DNA of 64,000 bases from Saccharomonospora sp. CUA-673 (GCF_001942305.1 NZ_MKKE01000084.1:62001-126000), one strand, 5' to 3'. Shown: positions 1-9,164, counted from the stretch's first letter. Translations and numbers: made by a program. The notes: generated by a model from the letters alone, not told the origin.

Positions 1-168
1 GTACGGCGCCGGAACGCGTCCGGGCGGGGATTCCTGCGCCGGATCCTACGAGGCACAGCCTGGCATCACCCGGTGACACGGTGAAGCCCGCACACCCCCT
101 GACGTGGCCTTTTTCGCAGCATCGATTCAGTGTTCGATTCAGTAGGCCACCCGTCCGGTAGGGCAGGT

Positions 169-276
169 GCGCCCGAGGGCCCCATGGTCGCGCCCACCCG
201 TCTCCCACCACCGCCCAAACGGACGCGCTCCGCGCGGCAGTGCTCGATTCCACGCGACCAAAGGGCCCTCGGGCGC
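169..276. repeat. GGGCCC-centred inverted repeat (palindrome family copy 1)
   Basis: The arms at 171-192 and 253-274 are inverted copies of each other with two mismatches (cores GAGGGCCCCATGGTCGCG and CGCGACCAAAGGGCCCTC). About 60 bases separate them, and a short T run follows the right arm at 277-281. Related sequences occur at 6618-6724 and 27209-27261. A large stem-loop that could end transcription is the simplest reading. I see no gene in bases 1-283. Confidence 0.6.
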
Positions 277-283
277 TTTTTGC

Positions 284-1114
284 CTACGTCAGGTGGTCGG
301 CCAGGGCTGCGTAGGTGGGGAGCGGGTCGATGTCCATGGGGAGGGCCTGGATGCACACGTGGTCGGCGCCGGCCTCGAGGTGCTTGCGCACGCCCGCGGC
401 GACGGTCGCGGCGTCGCCGTGCAGGCCGAGCTTGTCGATCAACGCGTCGCTGCCGCCGCCGTCGATGTCGGACTCCGACCAGCCGAGGCGCAGCAGGTTG
501 TTGCGGTAGTTCGTCAGCCCGAGGTACGGGTTGTTGATCGGCCCCCGCGCGGCCTCGCGCGCACGCTGCTCGTCGCTCTCGAGCACGACCTTCTGCTCGG
601 GCGCCAGCAGCACGCCCCGACCGACCAGCTCACGCGCCTCCCGCGTGTGCTCGGGGGTGGTCAGGTACGGGTGCGCGCCGAGCGTGCGCTGCGCCGACAG
701 CTTCAGCACCTGCGGTCCGAGCGCGGCGAGCGCGCGGTCCTCGACGGGAACACCCGCCTCGTCGAGCTGGTCCAAATAGGACACGATCTTGTCGTACGGC
801 TTCTCGTACTCCTGCTGCGCCTCGCGGTGGCCGACGCCCACGCCGAGCAGGAACCGACCAGGGTGTTTGGCCGCGATGCGGTGGTACGACGCGCCGACCG
901 TGGCCGCGTCGTCGGTCCACATGTTCACGATGCCGGTCGCGATGGTCAGCGACGAGGTCGCGTCGAGGAGCCCTTCGATGTGCTCGAAGTCGCCGGGCGG
1001 GTTGCCACCGAGCCAGAGCGTGCCGTAGCCGAGCTTCTCGACCTCGCCCGCCAGTGCGGCGTCGACACCGCTCCACCAACGCCAGATTCCGTACTTCCCA
1101 AGATTCACTGCCAT
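284..1114 (-). CDS. LLM-class F420-dependent oxidoreductase
   Basis: A 276-residue luciferase-like monooxygenase-fold protein, probably using coenzyme F420 or FMN; the substrate is unknown. The sequence opens with a first beta strand typical of the mycobacterial/actinobacterial F420 branch (GKYGIWRWW). It carries the internal segment PGRFLLGVGVGHRE and ends in the usual alpha/beta tail with HVCIQALPMD. The length fits the shorter F420 subfamilies. It is transcribed away from the SDR gene at 1248, leaving a 133-bp divergent promoter region that holds the sequence TAGCCTACTTTGAGTAAG near 1191. The family is secure; the cofactor is an inference from family and phylum. Confidence 0.85.
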   Translation of the reverse strand: MAVNLGKYGIWRWWSGVDAALAGEVEKLGYGTLWLGGNPPGDFEHIEGLLDATSSLTIATGIVNMWTDDAATVGASYHRIAAKHPGRFLLGVGVGHREAQQEYEKPYDKIVSYLDQLDEAGVPVEDRALAALGPQVLKLSAQRTLGAHPYLTTPEHTREARELVGRGVLLAPEQKVVLESDEQRAREAARGPINNPYLGLTNYRNNLLRLGWSESDIDGGGSDALIDKLGLHGDAATVAAGVRKHLEAGADHVCIQALPMDIDPLPTYAALADHLT

Positions 1115-1247
1115 GTCCCGGGCAACGTCGCGCGCCCGGCACGTGTTCCACCCTCACCGCCGCAACCACGATCGAGAACTACCGAGCAGTAGCCTACTTT
1201 GAGTAAGTTGAGGTACGGTCCCAGGTGAGAGCACCGAGGAGGCAACA

Positions 1248-2159
1248 GTGACGTTCCTGTCCGGCGGCAAGAATGGCCCGAAGAACGTGAGAGACAAGGT
1301 CGTGCTGATCACCGGCGCGGCACGCGGCATCGGCGCCGGCCTCGCCGAACGCCTGGCCGCCGACGGCGCCAAGGTCGCCCTCGTGGGCCTCGAGGCCGAG
1401 GAGCAGACCAAGGTCGCCGAACGCATCGGCCCCAACGCGCGCTCGTGGGAGGCCGACGTCACGAGCTGGGACGCCCTCGAGAAGGCCACCGAGGAGATCG
1501 TCGCCCACTTCGGCGGGATCGACATCGTCGTCGCCAACGCGGGCATCGCCACGACCGGCTTCGCCCGCTCGATCGACCGCGACGCCTACGAGAAGGTCTT
1601 CGAGGTCGACCTGCTCGGCGTGTGGCGCACGTTCCGCGTCACCATGCCGCACGTCATCGACCGCAAGGGCTACCTGCTGGCGATCTCGTCGTTCGCCGCG
1701 ATCGCACACGCCCCCGGCATGGCCAACTACGCCGGCGCGAAGGCCGGCGTCGAGGCGTTCTGCAACAGCCTCCGCGCGGAGCTGCAGCACCTCGGCGTCA
1801 AGGTCGGCGTCGCCCACCCCACGTGGATCAAGACCGACCTCGTCGAGAGCGCCGACGCGCACCCGGTGTTCGGCAAGCTGCGCTCCGGCATGCCCGGCCT
1901 GATGGGCAAGACGTACCCGCTCGACCTCGCGCTCGACCACCTCACCGTGGGCATCCGCAAGCGCGCCAGGGTGATCCACGTGCCCAAGTGGGTCGGGGTG
2001 ATGAAGCTGGTGCGCGCGATCGTGCCGCCGATCATCGAGTTCGGTTCGCGCTTCCAGGGTGTCGCCAAGGCCGACGAGGCCGCGCTCGAGGACATCGCCA
2101 AGCGCGGGGCCCGCGAGTCCGCGACCAACGGTCACGGCGGCCGCGCCGCGATCAAGTAG
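1248..2159 (+). CDS. SDR family oxidoreductase
   Basis: A 303-residue classical short-chain dehydrogenase. It has the NAD(P) motif TGAARGIG at residues 22-29, the NAG motif near 97-99, and catalytic Ser147/148, Tyr161 and Lys165 (YAGAK). The roughly 90 residues after the fold are hydrophobic and basic (VGVMKLVRAIVPP), as in membrane-associated SDRs of mycobacteria. The GTG start follows a clear GAGGAGG ribosome site at 1236-1242. The gene lies nine bases upstream of the PPOX-fold gene at 2169, so they are probably cotranscribed. The substrate cannot be told from sequence. Confidence 0.88.
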   Translation: MTFLSGGKNGPKNVRDKVVLITGAARGIGAGLAERLAADGAKVALVGLEAEEQTKVAERIGPNARSWEADVTSWDALEKATEEIVAHFGGIDIVVANAGIATTGFARSIDRDAYEKVFEVDLLGVWRTFRVTMPHVIDRKGYLLAISSFAAIAHAPGMANYAGAKAGVEAFCNSLRAELQHLGVKVGVAHPTWIKTDLVESADAHPVFGKLRSGMPGLMGKTYPLDLALDHLTVGIRKRARVIHVPKWVGVMKLVRAIVPPIIEFGSRFQGVAKADEAALEDIAKRGARESATNGHGGRAAIK

Positions 2160-2168
2160 GCGGCCGGC

Positions 2169-2639
2169 ATGTCGCGTCGCGATCAGATCCGGATGAGCGA
2201 CGACGAGCTGCGGGCCTATGTCGCCGAGCAGCGCGTCATCAACGTCGCGACGATGAGCCCGAACGGCAGACCGCACCTGGCGCCGCTGTGGTACTTCCCG
2301 GCCGGCGGCGGGCGGCTGTCGACGTGGACCTACCGCAAGTCGCAGAAGGTCGCCAACCTGATGCGGCTCGCGCAGGCCACGGTGCTGATCGAGTCGGGCG
2401 AGTCGTACGAGCAGCTGCGCGGCGTGTCGATGGAGTGCGACGTCGAGTTCGTCGAGGAGACCGACACGGTCGCCGACATCGGTACGCGCCTGGCGATGCG
2501 CTACGCCGGCCTCGAGGGCGACCCGCCTGCCGAACTCACCGCCGGTATCGCCCACCAGGCCCCGAAACGCATCGGCCTCGTGTTCACCCCCACGAAGACC
2601 GTCAGCTGGGACCACACGAAACTCGGTGGAACGTACTGA
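2169..2639 (+). CDS. PPOX-fold (pyridoxamine 5'-phosphate oxidase-like) flavoprotein
   Basis: A 156-residue split beta-barrel protein of the PNPOx/F420-dependent family. The N-terminal segment VINVATMSPNGRPHLAPLWY is the usual first hairpin that contacts the flavin or F420. A variable middle part and a short WDHTKLGGTY tail follow. Actinobacterial members of this size bind F420, FMN or haem, and the sequence does not decide between them. It is downstream of the SDR gene by nine bases and so likely in its operon. Confidence 0.82.
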   Translation: MSRRDQIRMSDDELRAYVAEQRVINVATMSPNGRPHLAPLWYFPAGGGRLSTWTYRKSQKVANLMRLAQATVLIESGESYEQLRGVSMECDVEFVEETDTVADIGTRLAMRYAGLEGDPPAELTAGIAHQAPKRIGLVFTPTKTVSWDHTKLGGTY

Positions 2640-2686
2640 TCGAATACGCTTCCCTGCGTCAACGGTGACGAACAACGGGAGGCGAC

Positions 2687-3637
2687 ATGGTCGTCGGCAC
2701 ACGACTGCGGCGGCTGGGCGCACTGGCCGCCGCGATCGGCCTGGTCCTCACGCTCGGCGGCCAGGCGCACGCCACGGAGCGGGGGCCTTCCGGGCAGGAG
2801 CCGACCGGACCTGCGCAGCCCAACATCCTCACCGCCATGGCGTACTCGTTCGCCCAGCCGACCGTGATGCCGCCGCACACCAACGACTGGGACTGCGAGC
2901 CGAGCGCCGAACATCCCAATCCGGTGCTGCTGTCCAACGGCACGCTGGTCAACTCGTACGCCGACTGGGCCGGACTGTCCGGGAAGCTGGCCGACGCGGG
3001 CTTCTGCGTGTTCAGCGTCAACCTCGGCGGCGCGGAGGGCAGCCCGATCCAGACGGTCGCCCCCGTCGCGGAGACCGCCACGCAGCTCGCCGAGTTCGGT
3101 GACCGGGTGCTCGCCGCGACCGGGGCCGAGCGGCTCGACGTCGTCGGCCACTCGCAGGGCGGGATGAATCCGCGCTACTGGATCAAGAACCTCGGCGGCG
3201 AGGACACGATCGACCGGCTGATCGGCCTCGCCCCGTCCAACTACGGCACCGACCTGTTCGGCCTGCTCACACTGGTGCAACGCGTGCCGCTGCTGCGTGA
3301 CCTCGTCGGCGTCCCGTTCCCGGCGTTCAACGATCAGGAGACGCACTCGGAGTTCCTCGCCGAACTCAACGAGGGTGGCGACACGGTCCCCGGCGTCGAC
3401 TACACGGTGATCCAGACGAAGTACGACCAGGTGGTCACGCCGTACACGAACGCCTTCCTCGACCCGGCGCCGAACGTGGACAACGTCCTGCTCCAGGACG
3501 TCTGCCCGGCCGACAAGACCGACCACCTGGGCATCACCTACGACCCGATCGCCGGTCAGCTGGTCCTCAACGCCCTCGACCCGGCCAACGCGGAGCCACC
3601 CCGCTGCCGATTCGTCCCGCCGATCCTGTCCTCCTGA
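2687..3637 (+). CDS. Secreted triacylglycerol lipase / esterase
   Basis: A 316-residue exported alpha/beta hydrolase. A signal peptide spans about residues 1-29 (basic start, hydrophobic core, cleavage near AHA). The nucleophile elbow is GHSQG at 154-158 (Ser156). The likely acid is the Asp in TKYDQVVTP and the likely catalytic base the His in TDHLGI. Cysteines at 70 and 107 and two near the C terminus suggest disulfides, as in secreted actinobacterial lipases of the LipA/EstA type. A strong GGGAGG ribosome site precedes the ATG. It probably hydrolyses acylglycerols outside the cell. Confidence 0.88.
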   Translation: MVVGTRLRRLGALAAAIGLVLTLGGQAHATERGPSGQEPTGPAQPNILTAMAYSFAQPTVMPPHTNDWDCEPSAEHPNPVLLSNGTLVNSYADWAGLSGKLADAGFCVFSVNLGGAEGSPIQTVAPVAETATQLAEFGDRVLAATGAERLDVVGHSQGGMNPRYWIKNLGGEDTIDRLIGLAPSNYGTDLFGLLTLVQRVPLLRDLVGVPFPAFNDQETHSEFLAELNEGGDTVPGVDYTVIQTKYDQVVTPYTNAFLDPAPNVDNVLLQDVCPADKTDHLGITYDPIAGQLVLNALDPANAEPPRCRFVPPILSS

Positions 3638-3725
3638 GGTCACCTTCAGGGACGTTTCCCAGCTGGGCGCAGACCTGGCACCATGACGTGGATCACACTC
3701 GTCGTCGAGTGCCAGGGAGCTCGCC

Positions 3726-5351
3726 GTGGAGCTGCGTACCGAGATCGCCCAGTCCTGGCGGCGCGCCGAGCTGTCGGGACTGACACCGAACACTCCGGCC
3801 GACCGGTTGGCGGGCAACATCATCGCGGACATCGACACCCGCAGCCGGCTGTTGCGGGCCGCCGATCCGGTGCTCGAGGACATCGCACGGCATCTGCGCG
3901 ACACCCGGCTGTCGGTGCTGCTGGCCGATCGGGACTGTCGGATCGTCGCGCGCCGCTACGGTGACCGGGCGCTCGAACGCGCCCTCGACGCGGTCAGCGC
4001 CGTCCCGGGGAGCCTGTTCACCGAGGAGACCAGCGGCACGAATTCCCTTGCCACGCCGCACGAGCTGCGGCGTGGGGTGGCCGTGCACGGCGAGGAGCAC
4101 TTCCTCGACGCGCTCAAACGGTTCACGTGTTACGGCCATCCGATCCGCAATCCGGCCACGGGCCGGTTCGAGGGCGTTCTCGACATCACGGGCCTGGTCG
4201 AGGACGCCAATCCGCTGCTCGCGCCGTTCCTCATACAGGCGGTGGCCGACATCGAGCACCGCCTCCTGGACGGCTCGAACCAGGCGCAACAACGGCTGCT
4301 GGCGGCGTTCCAGGCGGCGCAGCACCGCTCGTCGGCGGTGCTGGCGCTCGGTGAGGACGTCGTGCTGGCCAACAGCGCCGCCGTGGACCTCGTCGACCCG
4401 GTCGACCACCCGCTGCTGCGCGAGTTGTCCCGCACGCGGCGCGGCGTGCGGCGGATCCGGCTGTCGTCGGGCACCGAGGTCGAGGTGCGCATGGAGGCCG
4501 TGTCGGTCAACGCGGGGATGCTGTTCGAACTGGCACCGCTGCGTCCGGCGTACCGGGGCGCGGTGCGCAGGCGCACGCCCGTGAGCGTGCTGCCCGGCGA
4601 CGTCGAGGACCGGCTGGTGCGCAGCGCCCAGGCCCGACGTCGGGTCCTCGTACTGGGCGAACCCGGCAGCGGGCACGGCGCCGCGACGGCCGTCCTGGCC
4701 GGCACGCGCGCACCGGCCCGGCTCGACGCGGGCGACGTCGCGACGCTCGGCGAGCACGAGTGGTGCGCGCGCCTGGAACGACTCGTGACGCACCAGGGTC
4801 TCGTCGTGGTGCGGAACGTCCACCTGCTGCCGCCGTTGTCCGCGACGCGGACGGCCCGACTGCTCGACGAGGCGTCCACCTGGTTCGCGTTCACCGCCGA
4901 CAGCGAGACCGGGGTGCACGCCGAACTGTCCGCGCGCGTGCACCGCCGGGTCGAGCTGCCGCCGTTGCGTTCGCGCCGGCGTGACATTCCCGCGCTGGCC
5001 AAGGCGATCCTCGCCGGCATCCGTCCACACGGGACACCACGACTGACCGCGGGGGCACTCGAGTTGTTGGCCGCGCAGCCGTGGCCGGGGAACCTGACCG
5101 AGCTCGAGACCGTGCTGACCGACGTCACCGAGGAGCGGTCGACGGGCGACATCACCGCCCGCGACCTGGCGCCGCTGTGCCCGGTGACGACGACCGCGCA
5201 GAACCTGTCGGCGTGGCAGCAGGCCGAGTACGAGGCGATCACGCGCGCCCTCGCGGCCGTCGGCGGCAACAAGGTGCAGGCCGCACGCGCACTCGGCATC
5301 AGCCGCTCGACGCTGTACAACCGCATCCGCACCCTGCAGATCACGACGTGA
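3726..5351 (+). CDS. AcoR-like regulator (GAF plus Fis-type HTH) with a degenerate AAA domain
   Basis: A 541-residue regulator built like the sigma-54 activators of the AcoR group: an N-terminal GAF-type sensor region, a central AAA-like segment and a C-terminal Fis-type helix-turn-helix (NKVQAARALGISRSTLYNRI). The expected Walker A is replaced by GEPGSGHGAA, with His where the catalytic Lys should be, and the GAFTGA loop that contacts sigma-54 is not visible. It should therefore bind DNA without driving sigma-54, in line with actinobacteria lacking that factor. It lies 135 bases upstream of the NDMA-dependent alcohol dehydrogenase, the usual partner of such regulators in this phylum. The GTG start follows an AGGGAG site. 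Confidence 0.82.
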   Translation: MELRTEIAQSWRRAELSGLTPNTPADRLAGNIIADIDTRSRLLRAADPVLEDIARHLRDTRLSVLLADRDCRIVARRYGDRALERALDAVSAVPGSLFTEETSGTNSLATPHELRRGVAVHGEEHFLDALKRFTCYGHPIRNPATGRFEGVLDITGLVEDANPLLAPFLIQAVADIEHRLLDGSNQAQQRLLAAFQAAQHRSSAVLALGEDVVLANSAAVDLVDPVDHPLLRELSRTRRGVRRIRLSSGTEVEVRMEAVSVNAGMLFELAPLRPAYRGAVRRRTPVSVLPGDVEDRLVRSAQARRRVLVLGEPGSGHGAATAVLAGTRAPARLDAGDVATLGEHEWCARLERLVTHQGLVVVRNVHLLPPLSATRTARLLDEASTWFAFTADSETGVHAELSARVHRRVELPPLRSRRRDIPALAKAILAGIRPHGTPRLTAGALELLAAQPWPGNLTELETVLTDVTEERSTGDITARDLAPLCPVTTTAQNLSAWQQAEYEAITRALAAVGGNKVQAARALGISRSTLYNRIRTLQITT

Positions 5352-5486
5352 ACCGCCCGCGTCGGACCTGCCCGGACCTGCCCGAACGGCGCGGGCTGTC
5401 CAAAAGCTGCACACCTTCGCCCAGCCCGACACCTCGAGAATTCATCGGGTGAACGCATTGCAATGACGCAATACGGAGGTGTCACC

Positions 5487-6599
5487 GTGAAGACGAAGGC
5501 AGCTGTTCTGTTCGACGCCGGCAAGCCGTTCGAGATCGTCGAACTCGACCTCGACGAACCGGGCCCCGGCGAGGTGCTGATCAAGTACACGGCAGCGGGA
5601 CTGTGTCACTCCGACCTGCACCTCATCGACAACGACCTGGTGCCGCGGTTCCCGATCGTCGGCGGGCACGAGGGCGCGGGCGTCATCGAGGCCGTCGGCC
5701 CCGGCGTGACGAAGGTGGCGCCCGGCGATCACGTCGTGTGCAGCTTCATCCCCAACTGCGGGACGTGCCGCTACTGCTCGACGGGCAGACAGAACCTGTG
5801 CGACATGGGCGCCACGATCCTCGACGGGCACATGCCCGACGGCACCTTCCGGTTCCACAGCGACGGCACCGACGTCGGCGGGATGTGCATGCTCGGCTCG
5901 TTCGCCGAACGCGCGACCATCTCGCAGCACTCGGTGGTCAAGGTCGACGACTGGCTGCCGTTGGAGACCGCGGTGCTCGTGGGCTGCGGCGTGCCGACCG
6001 GGTGGGCGACCGCCAACTACAGCGGCGGCGTACGCGCAGGCGACACGGCCGTGGTGTACGGCGTCGGCGGCATCGGTATCAACGCGGTGCAGGGTGCGGC
6101 GCACGCTGGCGCGGCGAACGTGATCGCCGTCGACCCGATCGACTTCAAACGCGAGACGGCGCTGAAACTCGGCGCCACCCACGCGTTCGCGACCGCGCAG
6201 GAAGCGGCGGAGAAGGTCAACGAACTCACGTGGGGACAGCTCGCCGATCAGGCGTTGATCTGCGTGGGCACCGTCGACGAACAGGTCGTGTCCGACGCGT
6301 TCGACGTCGTCGGCAAGGGCGGCACCGTCGTGATCACCGGCCTGGCGAACCCGGAGAAGCTCACGGTGCATGTGTCCGGCGGCGTGCTGACCCTGTTCGA
6401 GAAGACGATCAAGGGCACGCTGTTCGGGTCGGCCAACCCGCAGTACGACATCGTGCGGCTGCTGCGGCTCTACGACCAGGGCCACCTCAAGCTCGACGAG
6501 CTCGTCACCACGAAGTACACGCTCGACCAGGTCAACGACGGTTACCAAGACCTGCGCGACGGCAAGAACATCCGAGGAGTCATCGTCCACGACGCGTGA
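5487..6599 (+). CDS. NDMA-dependent alcohol dehydrogenase
   Basis: A 370-residue zinc MDR dehydrogenase. Catalytic zinc ligands lie in GLCHSDLHL. The structural zinc is held by the four cysteines of the CGTCRYCSTGRQNLC lobe. The Rossmann motif is YGVGGIG. Overall sequence matches the NDMA-dependent (Rxyl_3153) family, whose members keep a tightly bound nicotinamide and in actinobacteria are linked to the redox peptide mycofactocin. I chose the GTG at 5487 because GGAGGT sits six bases upstream; an in-frame ATG at 5463 lacks such a site. The AcoR-like gene just upstream is the likely regulator. No mycofactocin genes are in this window. Confidence 0.9.
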   Translation: MKTKAAVLFDAGKPFEIVELDLDEPGPGEVLIKYTAAGLCHSDLHLIDNDLVPRFPIVGGHEGAGVIEAVGPGVTKVAPGDHVVCSFIPNCGTCRYCSTGRQNLCDMGATILDGHMPDGTFRFHSDGTDVGGMCMLGSFAERATISQHSVVKVDDWLPLETAVLVGCGVPTGWATANYSGGVRAGDTAVVYGVGGIGINAVQGAAHAGAANVIAVDPIDFKRETALKLGATHAFATAQEAAEKVNELTWGQLADQALICVGTVDEQVVSDAFDVVGKGGTVVITGLANPEKLTVHVSGGVLTLFEKTIKGTLFGSANPQYDIVRLLRLYDQGHLKLDELVTTKYTLDQVNDGYQDLRDGKNIRGVIVHDA

Positions 6600-6617
6600 G
6601 ACCGGCTACGCGACGCG

Positions 6618-6724
6618 CCATGGGGCCCTCGGTTGCGCTCAATGCACCCAACGGCCCCATGGCTGCGCTCAATGCGCCCGACGGCCCCATGGCTGCGCTC
6701 AACGCAACTATGGGGCCTCGGGAG
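6618..6724. repeat. GGGGCC-centred repeat cluster (palindrome family copy 2)
   Basis: Two nearly identical 30-bp units sit in tandem at 6641-6670 and 6671-6700, each containing ACGGCCCCATGGCTGCGCTC. They are flanked by inverted versions of the same core (ATGGGGCCCTCGG at 6619-6631, ATGGGGCCTCGG at 6710-6721). The block lies between the stop of the alcohol dehydrogenase and the stop of the convergent YciI gene, so a terminator role on both strands is plausible. It is related to the elements at 169-276 and 27209-27261. Confidence 0.6.
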
Positions 6725-6781
6725 CATCTTGGGCGCACTGCGGGTGCGCCTGGGCGCAGTTGGGGTGCGCCTTGACGGGGG

Positions 6782-7063
6782 TCAGCTTTCGGGGAGCCAG
6801 GCGCCGAGGACGGGTTTCCACTCGCGGACGGTGCGTTCCGCGAGGGCGCCCTCGAGGTGGTACGGGTCGGCGTCGAGGAGCTGGTCCAGCGCCTCGCGGT
6901 CGTCGGCCTGGATGATCATCATGCCGCCCGTGCTGTCCTCGAACGGGCCACCGAGCGCGACCACGCCCTGGTCGGCGAGGCCCACGAGGTAGTCGCGGTG
7001 GCGGGGCCGCACGTCCTTGTACTTGTCGCCGTCGTAGCGCGTCTGAACCACGTACCAAGTCAT
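6782..7063 (-). CDS. YciI family protein
   Basis: A 93-residue YCII-fold protein. The first strand is TWYVVQTRYDG. The conserved His in RPRHRDYLVGLADQG and the Asp in the second half (FEDSTGGMMIIQADD) form the family's putative active site. Members are small ferredoxin-like dimers, sometimes hydrolases or dehalogenase-like. The ATG at 7063 gives the normal family start; the GTG two codons upstream adds only two residues. It is convergent with the alcohol dehydrogenase. The specific role is unknown. Confidence 0.85.
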   Translation of the reverse strand: MTWYVVQTRYDGDKYKDVRPRHRDYLVGLADQGVVALGGPFEDSTGGMMIIQADDREALDQLLDADPYHLEGALAERTVREWKPVLGAWLPES

Positions 7064-7223
7064 GGTCACCGACCCTACGCAGCCACACCTCGCACTGTCC
7101 TCGACCCCAATACCTCACCGACCTCCGCACCCCCTCGGCGGGAAACCTGGGTCCGCCGATACCGGAACCGATACGCTGAGCGCGGGTCAGCGGTGAGGTC
7201 CCCAGCACCGAAGGACGGGTTCG

Positions 7224-7849
7224 ATGAGCAGTGCCGAGAGCGGCGCGCCTGCCGGCGACGGCGGTGCGACGAACGCTGTCGAGCAGACGCTGCGGCACCT
7301 GCGAACCCTCGACGCCCCGGCGACCGATCCGGCCGCCGGTGACTCCTCCGCGCAGCACGAGGGCCCGCTGACGCTGGAGGACCTGTACCGGCAACATCGC
7401 ATGCGACTCGTGCGGTTGGCGATCCTGCTGGTGGACGAGCCGGCGACGGCCGAGGACGTCGTCCAGGAGGCGTTCACCGGTCTGCACCGCAACTGGGCCA
7501 AGTTGCGCGACGCCGCGGCCGCGGTCGGCTACCTGCGCGCCGCGGTGGTGAACGGTTCGCGCAGCGTGTTGCGCCGCCGGAAGACGGCCCGCGAGTACAT
7601 CCCGCCGCACGCCGTGAACGCCCGGTCGGCCGAGAGCCTGGCGATGCTGTCGACCGAGCACCAGGCCGTGGTGAAGGCGTTGTCGAAGCTGCCGCCGCGG
7701 CAACGCGAGGTGCTCGTGCTGCGGTACTACGGCGGCCTGTCGGAGGCGGAGATCGCCGAGGCGACGGGCATCTCGAAGGGCACCGTCAAGTCGACGGCCA
7801 GCCGCGCCTCGAGGCGCTCCAGCGCACGATGCCCGAGGGCAAGCAGTAG
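7224..7849 (+). CDS. SigE-family ECF RNA polymerase sigma factor (frame broken at 7808)
   Basis: An ECF-like sigma factor of 208 residues once repaired. Region 2 is YRQHRMRLVRLAILLVDEPA plus AEDVVQEAF. Region 4 is LPPRQREVLVLRYYGGLSEA with the HTH EIAEATGISKGTVKSTASRA. The frame shifts after GCC at 7806-7808: restoring one C gives the standard ending LEALQRTMPEGKQ and a TAG at 7847-7849. As sequenced, the frame runs on to 7988 into proline-rich nonsense. An unusually long, acidic-poor N-terminal tail (about 48 residues) precedes region 2. No anti-sigma gene is adjacent. The ATG follows GAAGGA. Confidence 0.85.
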
Positions 7850-7972
7850 TCACCCTCGCCGGGCCGCGCGGTTCGGACCTCGCCCGCCCGGGAACCCCTC
7901 GGACGTCCCGCCGGAATCCGCCGGGGATCCACCGCACAGCAGGCCGCTCGGCACCGCGTGGCGACCACGTCC

Positions 7973-7984
7973 TGGTCTGGACCA
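7973..7984 (+). promoter_or_regulatory. DasR-type operator (dre site) upstream of nagA
   Basis: The sequence TGGTCTGGACCA differs at one position from the perfect palindrome TGGTCTAGACCA, the core bound by the GntR-family regulator DasR in streptomycetes. It ends 13 bases before the nagA start, where a bound repressor would block initiation. DasR releases DNA on binding glucosamine-6-phosphate, the product of NagA, so the site makes sense as feedback control. The dasR gene itself is not in the window. Confidence 0.8.
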
Positions 7985-7997
7985 ATAGGATGATGCC

Positions 7998-9164
7998 GTG
8001 AGCACTCCCCACGACACCGCGCCCACCGCCGCAGATCTCGTCCTCTCCGGGGGGCGCGTCGCCCTGCCGTCCGGGGTCGTCGACGACGGTTGGGTGGCCG
8101 TCGCGGGGGAGACGATCGTCGCCGCCGGCACCGCCACGCCGCCGGCCGGACCGCGGGTGGACCTGGGTGGACAGCTCGTCGTGCCGGGGTTCGTCGACAC
8201 GCACTGCCACGGCGGGGGCGGCGCGTCGTTCTCCACGACCGACCCCACCGACGCCGTCCGCGCGGTGCACGCGCACCGCCGCCACGGCACCACGACGATG
8301 CTCGCGAGCCTCGTCAGCGAACCCGTGCCGACCCTGGCGAGCCAGGTCGCCGCGTTGGCCGAGCTCGTCACCGACGGCCTGCTCGCCGGCATCCACCTCG
8401 AAGGTCCGTTCCTCGCCGAATCCCGTTGCGGCGCACACGATCCCGCCGTGCTGCGCGAACCCGACCCCGGTGCCGTGTCGACGCTCCTGGACGCCGGTCC
8501 GGTGCGCATGGTCACGCTCGCGCCCGAACTGCCCGGCGGCGTGAAGGCGGTGCGGCAGATCGCCGAGGCCGGCGTGCTCGCCGCGGTCGGGCACAGCGAC
8601 GCCCGCCGCGACGACCTGCGCGCTGCCCTCGACGCCGGCGCCACCGTCGCCACGCACCTGTTCAACGGCATGCGCCCACTGCACCACCGCGAACCGGGCG
8701 TCGTCGGCACGCTGCTCGACGACGAGCGCGTGACGGTCGAGCTGATCAGCGACCTCGTCCACGTGCACCCGGACGTCCTGCACCTCGCCGCGACGCACGC
8801 CGGCCGCGGGCGCACGACGTTGATCACCGACGCGATGGCCGCCACCGGCGGTCCCGACGGGCGCTACACCCTCGGCGCACTCGACGTGGACGTCCGCGGC
8901 GGCGTCGCCACCCTGCCCGGATCGGGCGCACTGGCCGGCAGCACGCTCACCATGGACGCCGCGTTCCGCAACGTCGTCCACAGCGTGGGCCTCGACATCG
9001 ACGACGCGATCCACGCCACGTCACGCAGGCCGGCCGAGCTGCTCGGCGTCGACGACCGCGTGGGGCGGATCGAGGCCGGACTGCGCGCCGACCTGGTCGT
9101 CCTCGACGACCAGCTGCGGACACGACGCGTCATGCACGCGGGACGTTGGGTCACCAACGAGTGA
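7998..9164 (+). CDS. nagA: N-acetylglucosamine-6-phosphate deacetylase
   Basis: A 388-residue amidohydrolase that removes acetate from GlcNAc-6-phosphate in chitin and peptidoglycan sugar catabolism. Metal and substrate motifs are in order: HCHGGGG, the metal-ligating Glu of HLEGPFL, GHSDA, HLFNGM, and the catalytic Asp of ITDAMAATGG. The length is normal for the family. The GTG start lies just after the dre operator at 7973-7984. Transcription probably continues into the small membrane protein at 9220. Confidence 0.95.
   Translation: MSTPHDTAPTAADLVLSGGRVALPSGVVDDGWVAVAGETIVAAGTATPPAGPRVDLGGQLVVPGFVDTHCHGGGGASFSTTDPTDAVRAVHAHRRHGTTTMLASLVSEPVPTLASQVAALAELVTDGLLAGIHLEGPFLAESRCGAHDPAVLREPDPGAVSTLLDAGPVRMVTLAPELPGGVKAVRQIAEAGVLAAVGHSDARRDDLRAALDAGATVATHLFNGMRPLHHREPGVVGTLLDDERVTVELISDLVHVHPDVLHLAATHAGRGRTTLITDAMAATGGPDGRYTLGALDVDVRGGVATLPGSGALAGSTLTMDAAFRNVVHSVGLDIDDAIHATSRRPAELLGVDDRVGRIEAGLRADLVVLDDQLRTRRVMHAGRWVTNE

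Noticed and set aside
6708..9014. A 768-codon minus-strand frame across sigma factor and nagA
   Set aside because: It is antisense to two recognised genes with strong family motifs, and its product has no recognisable domain.
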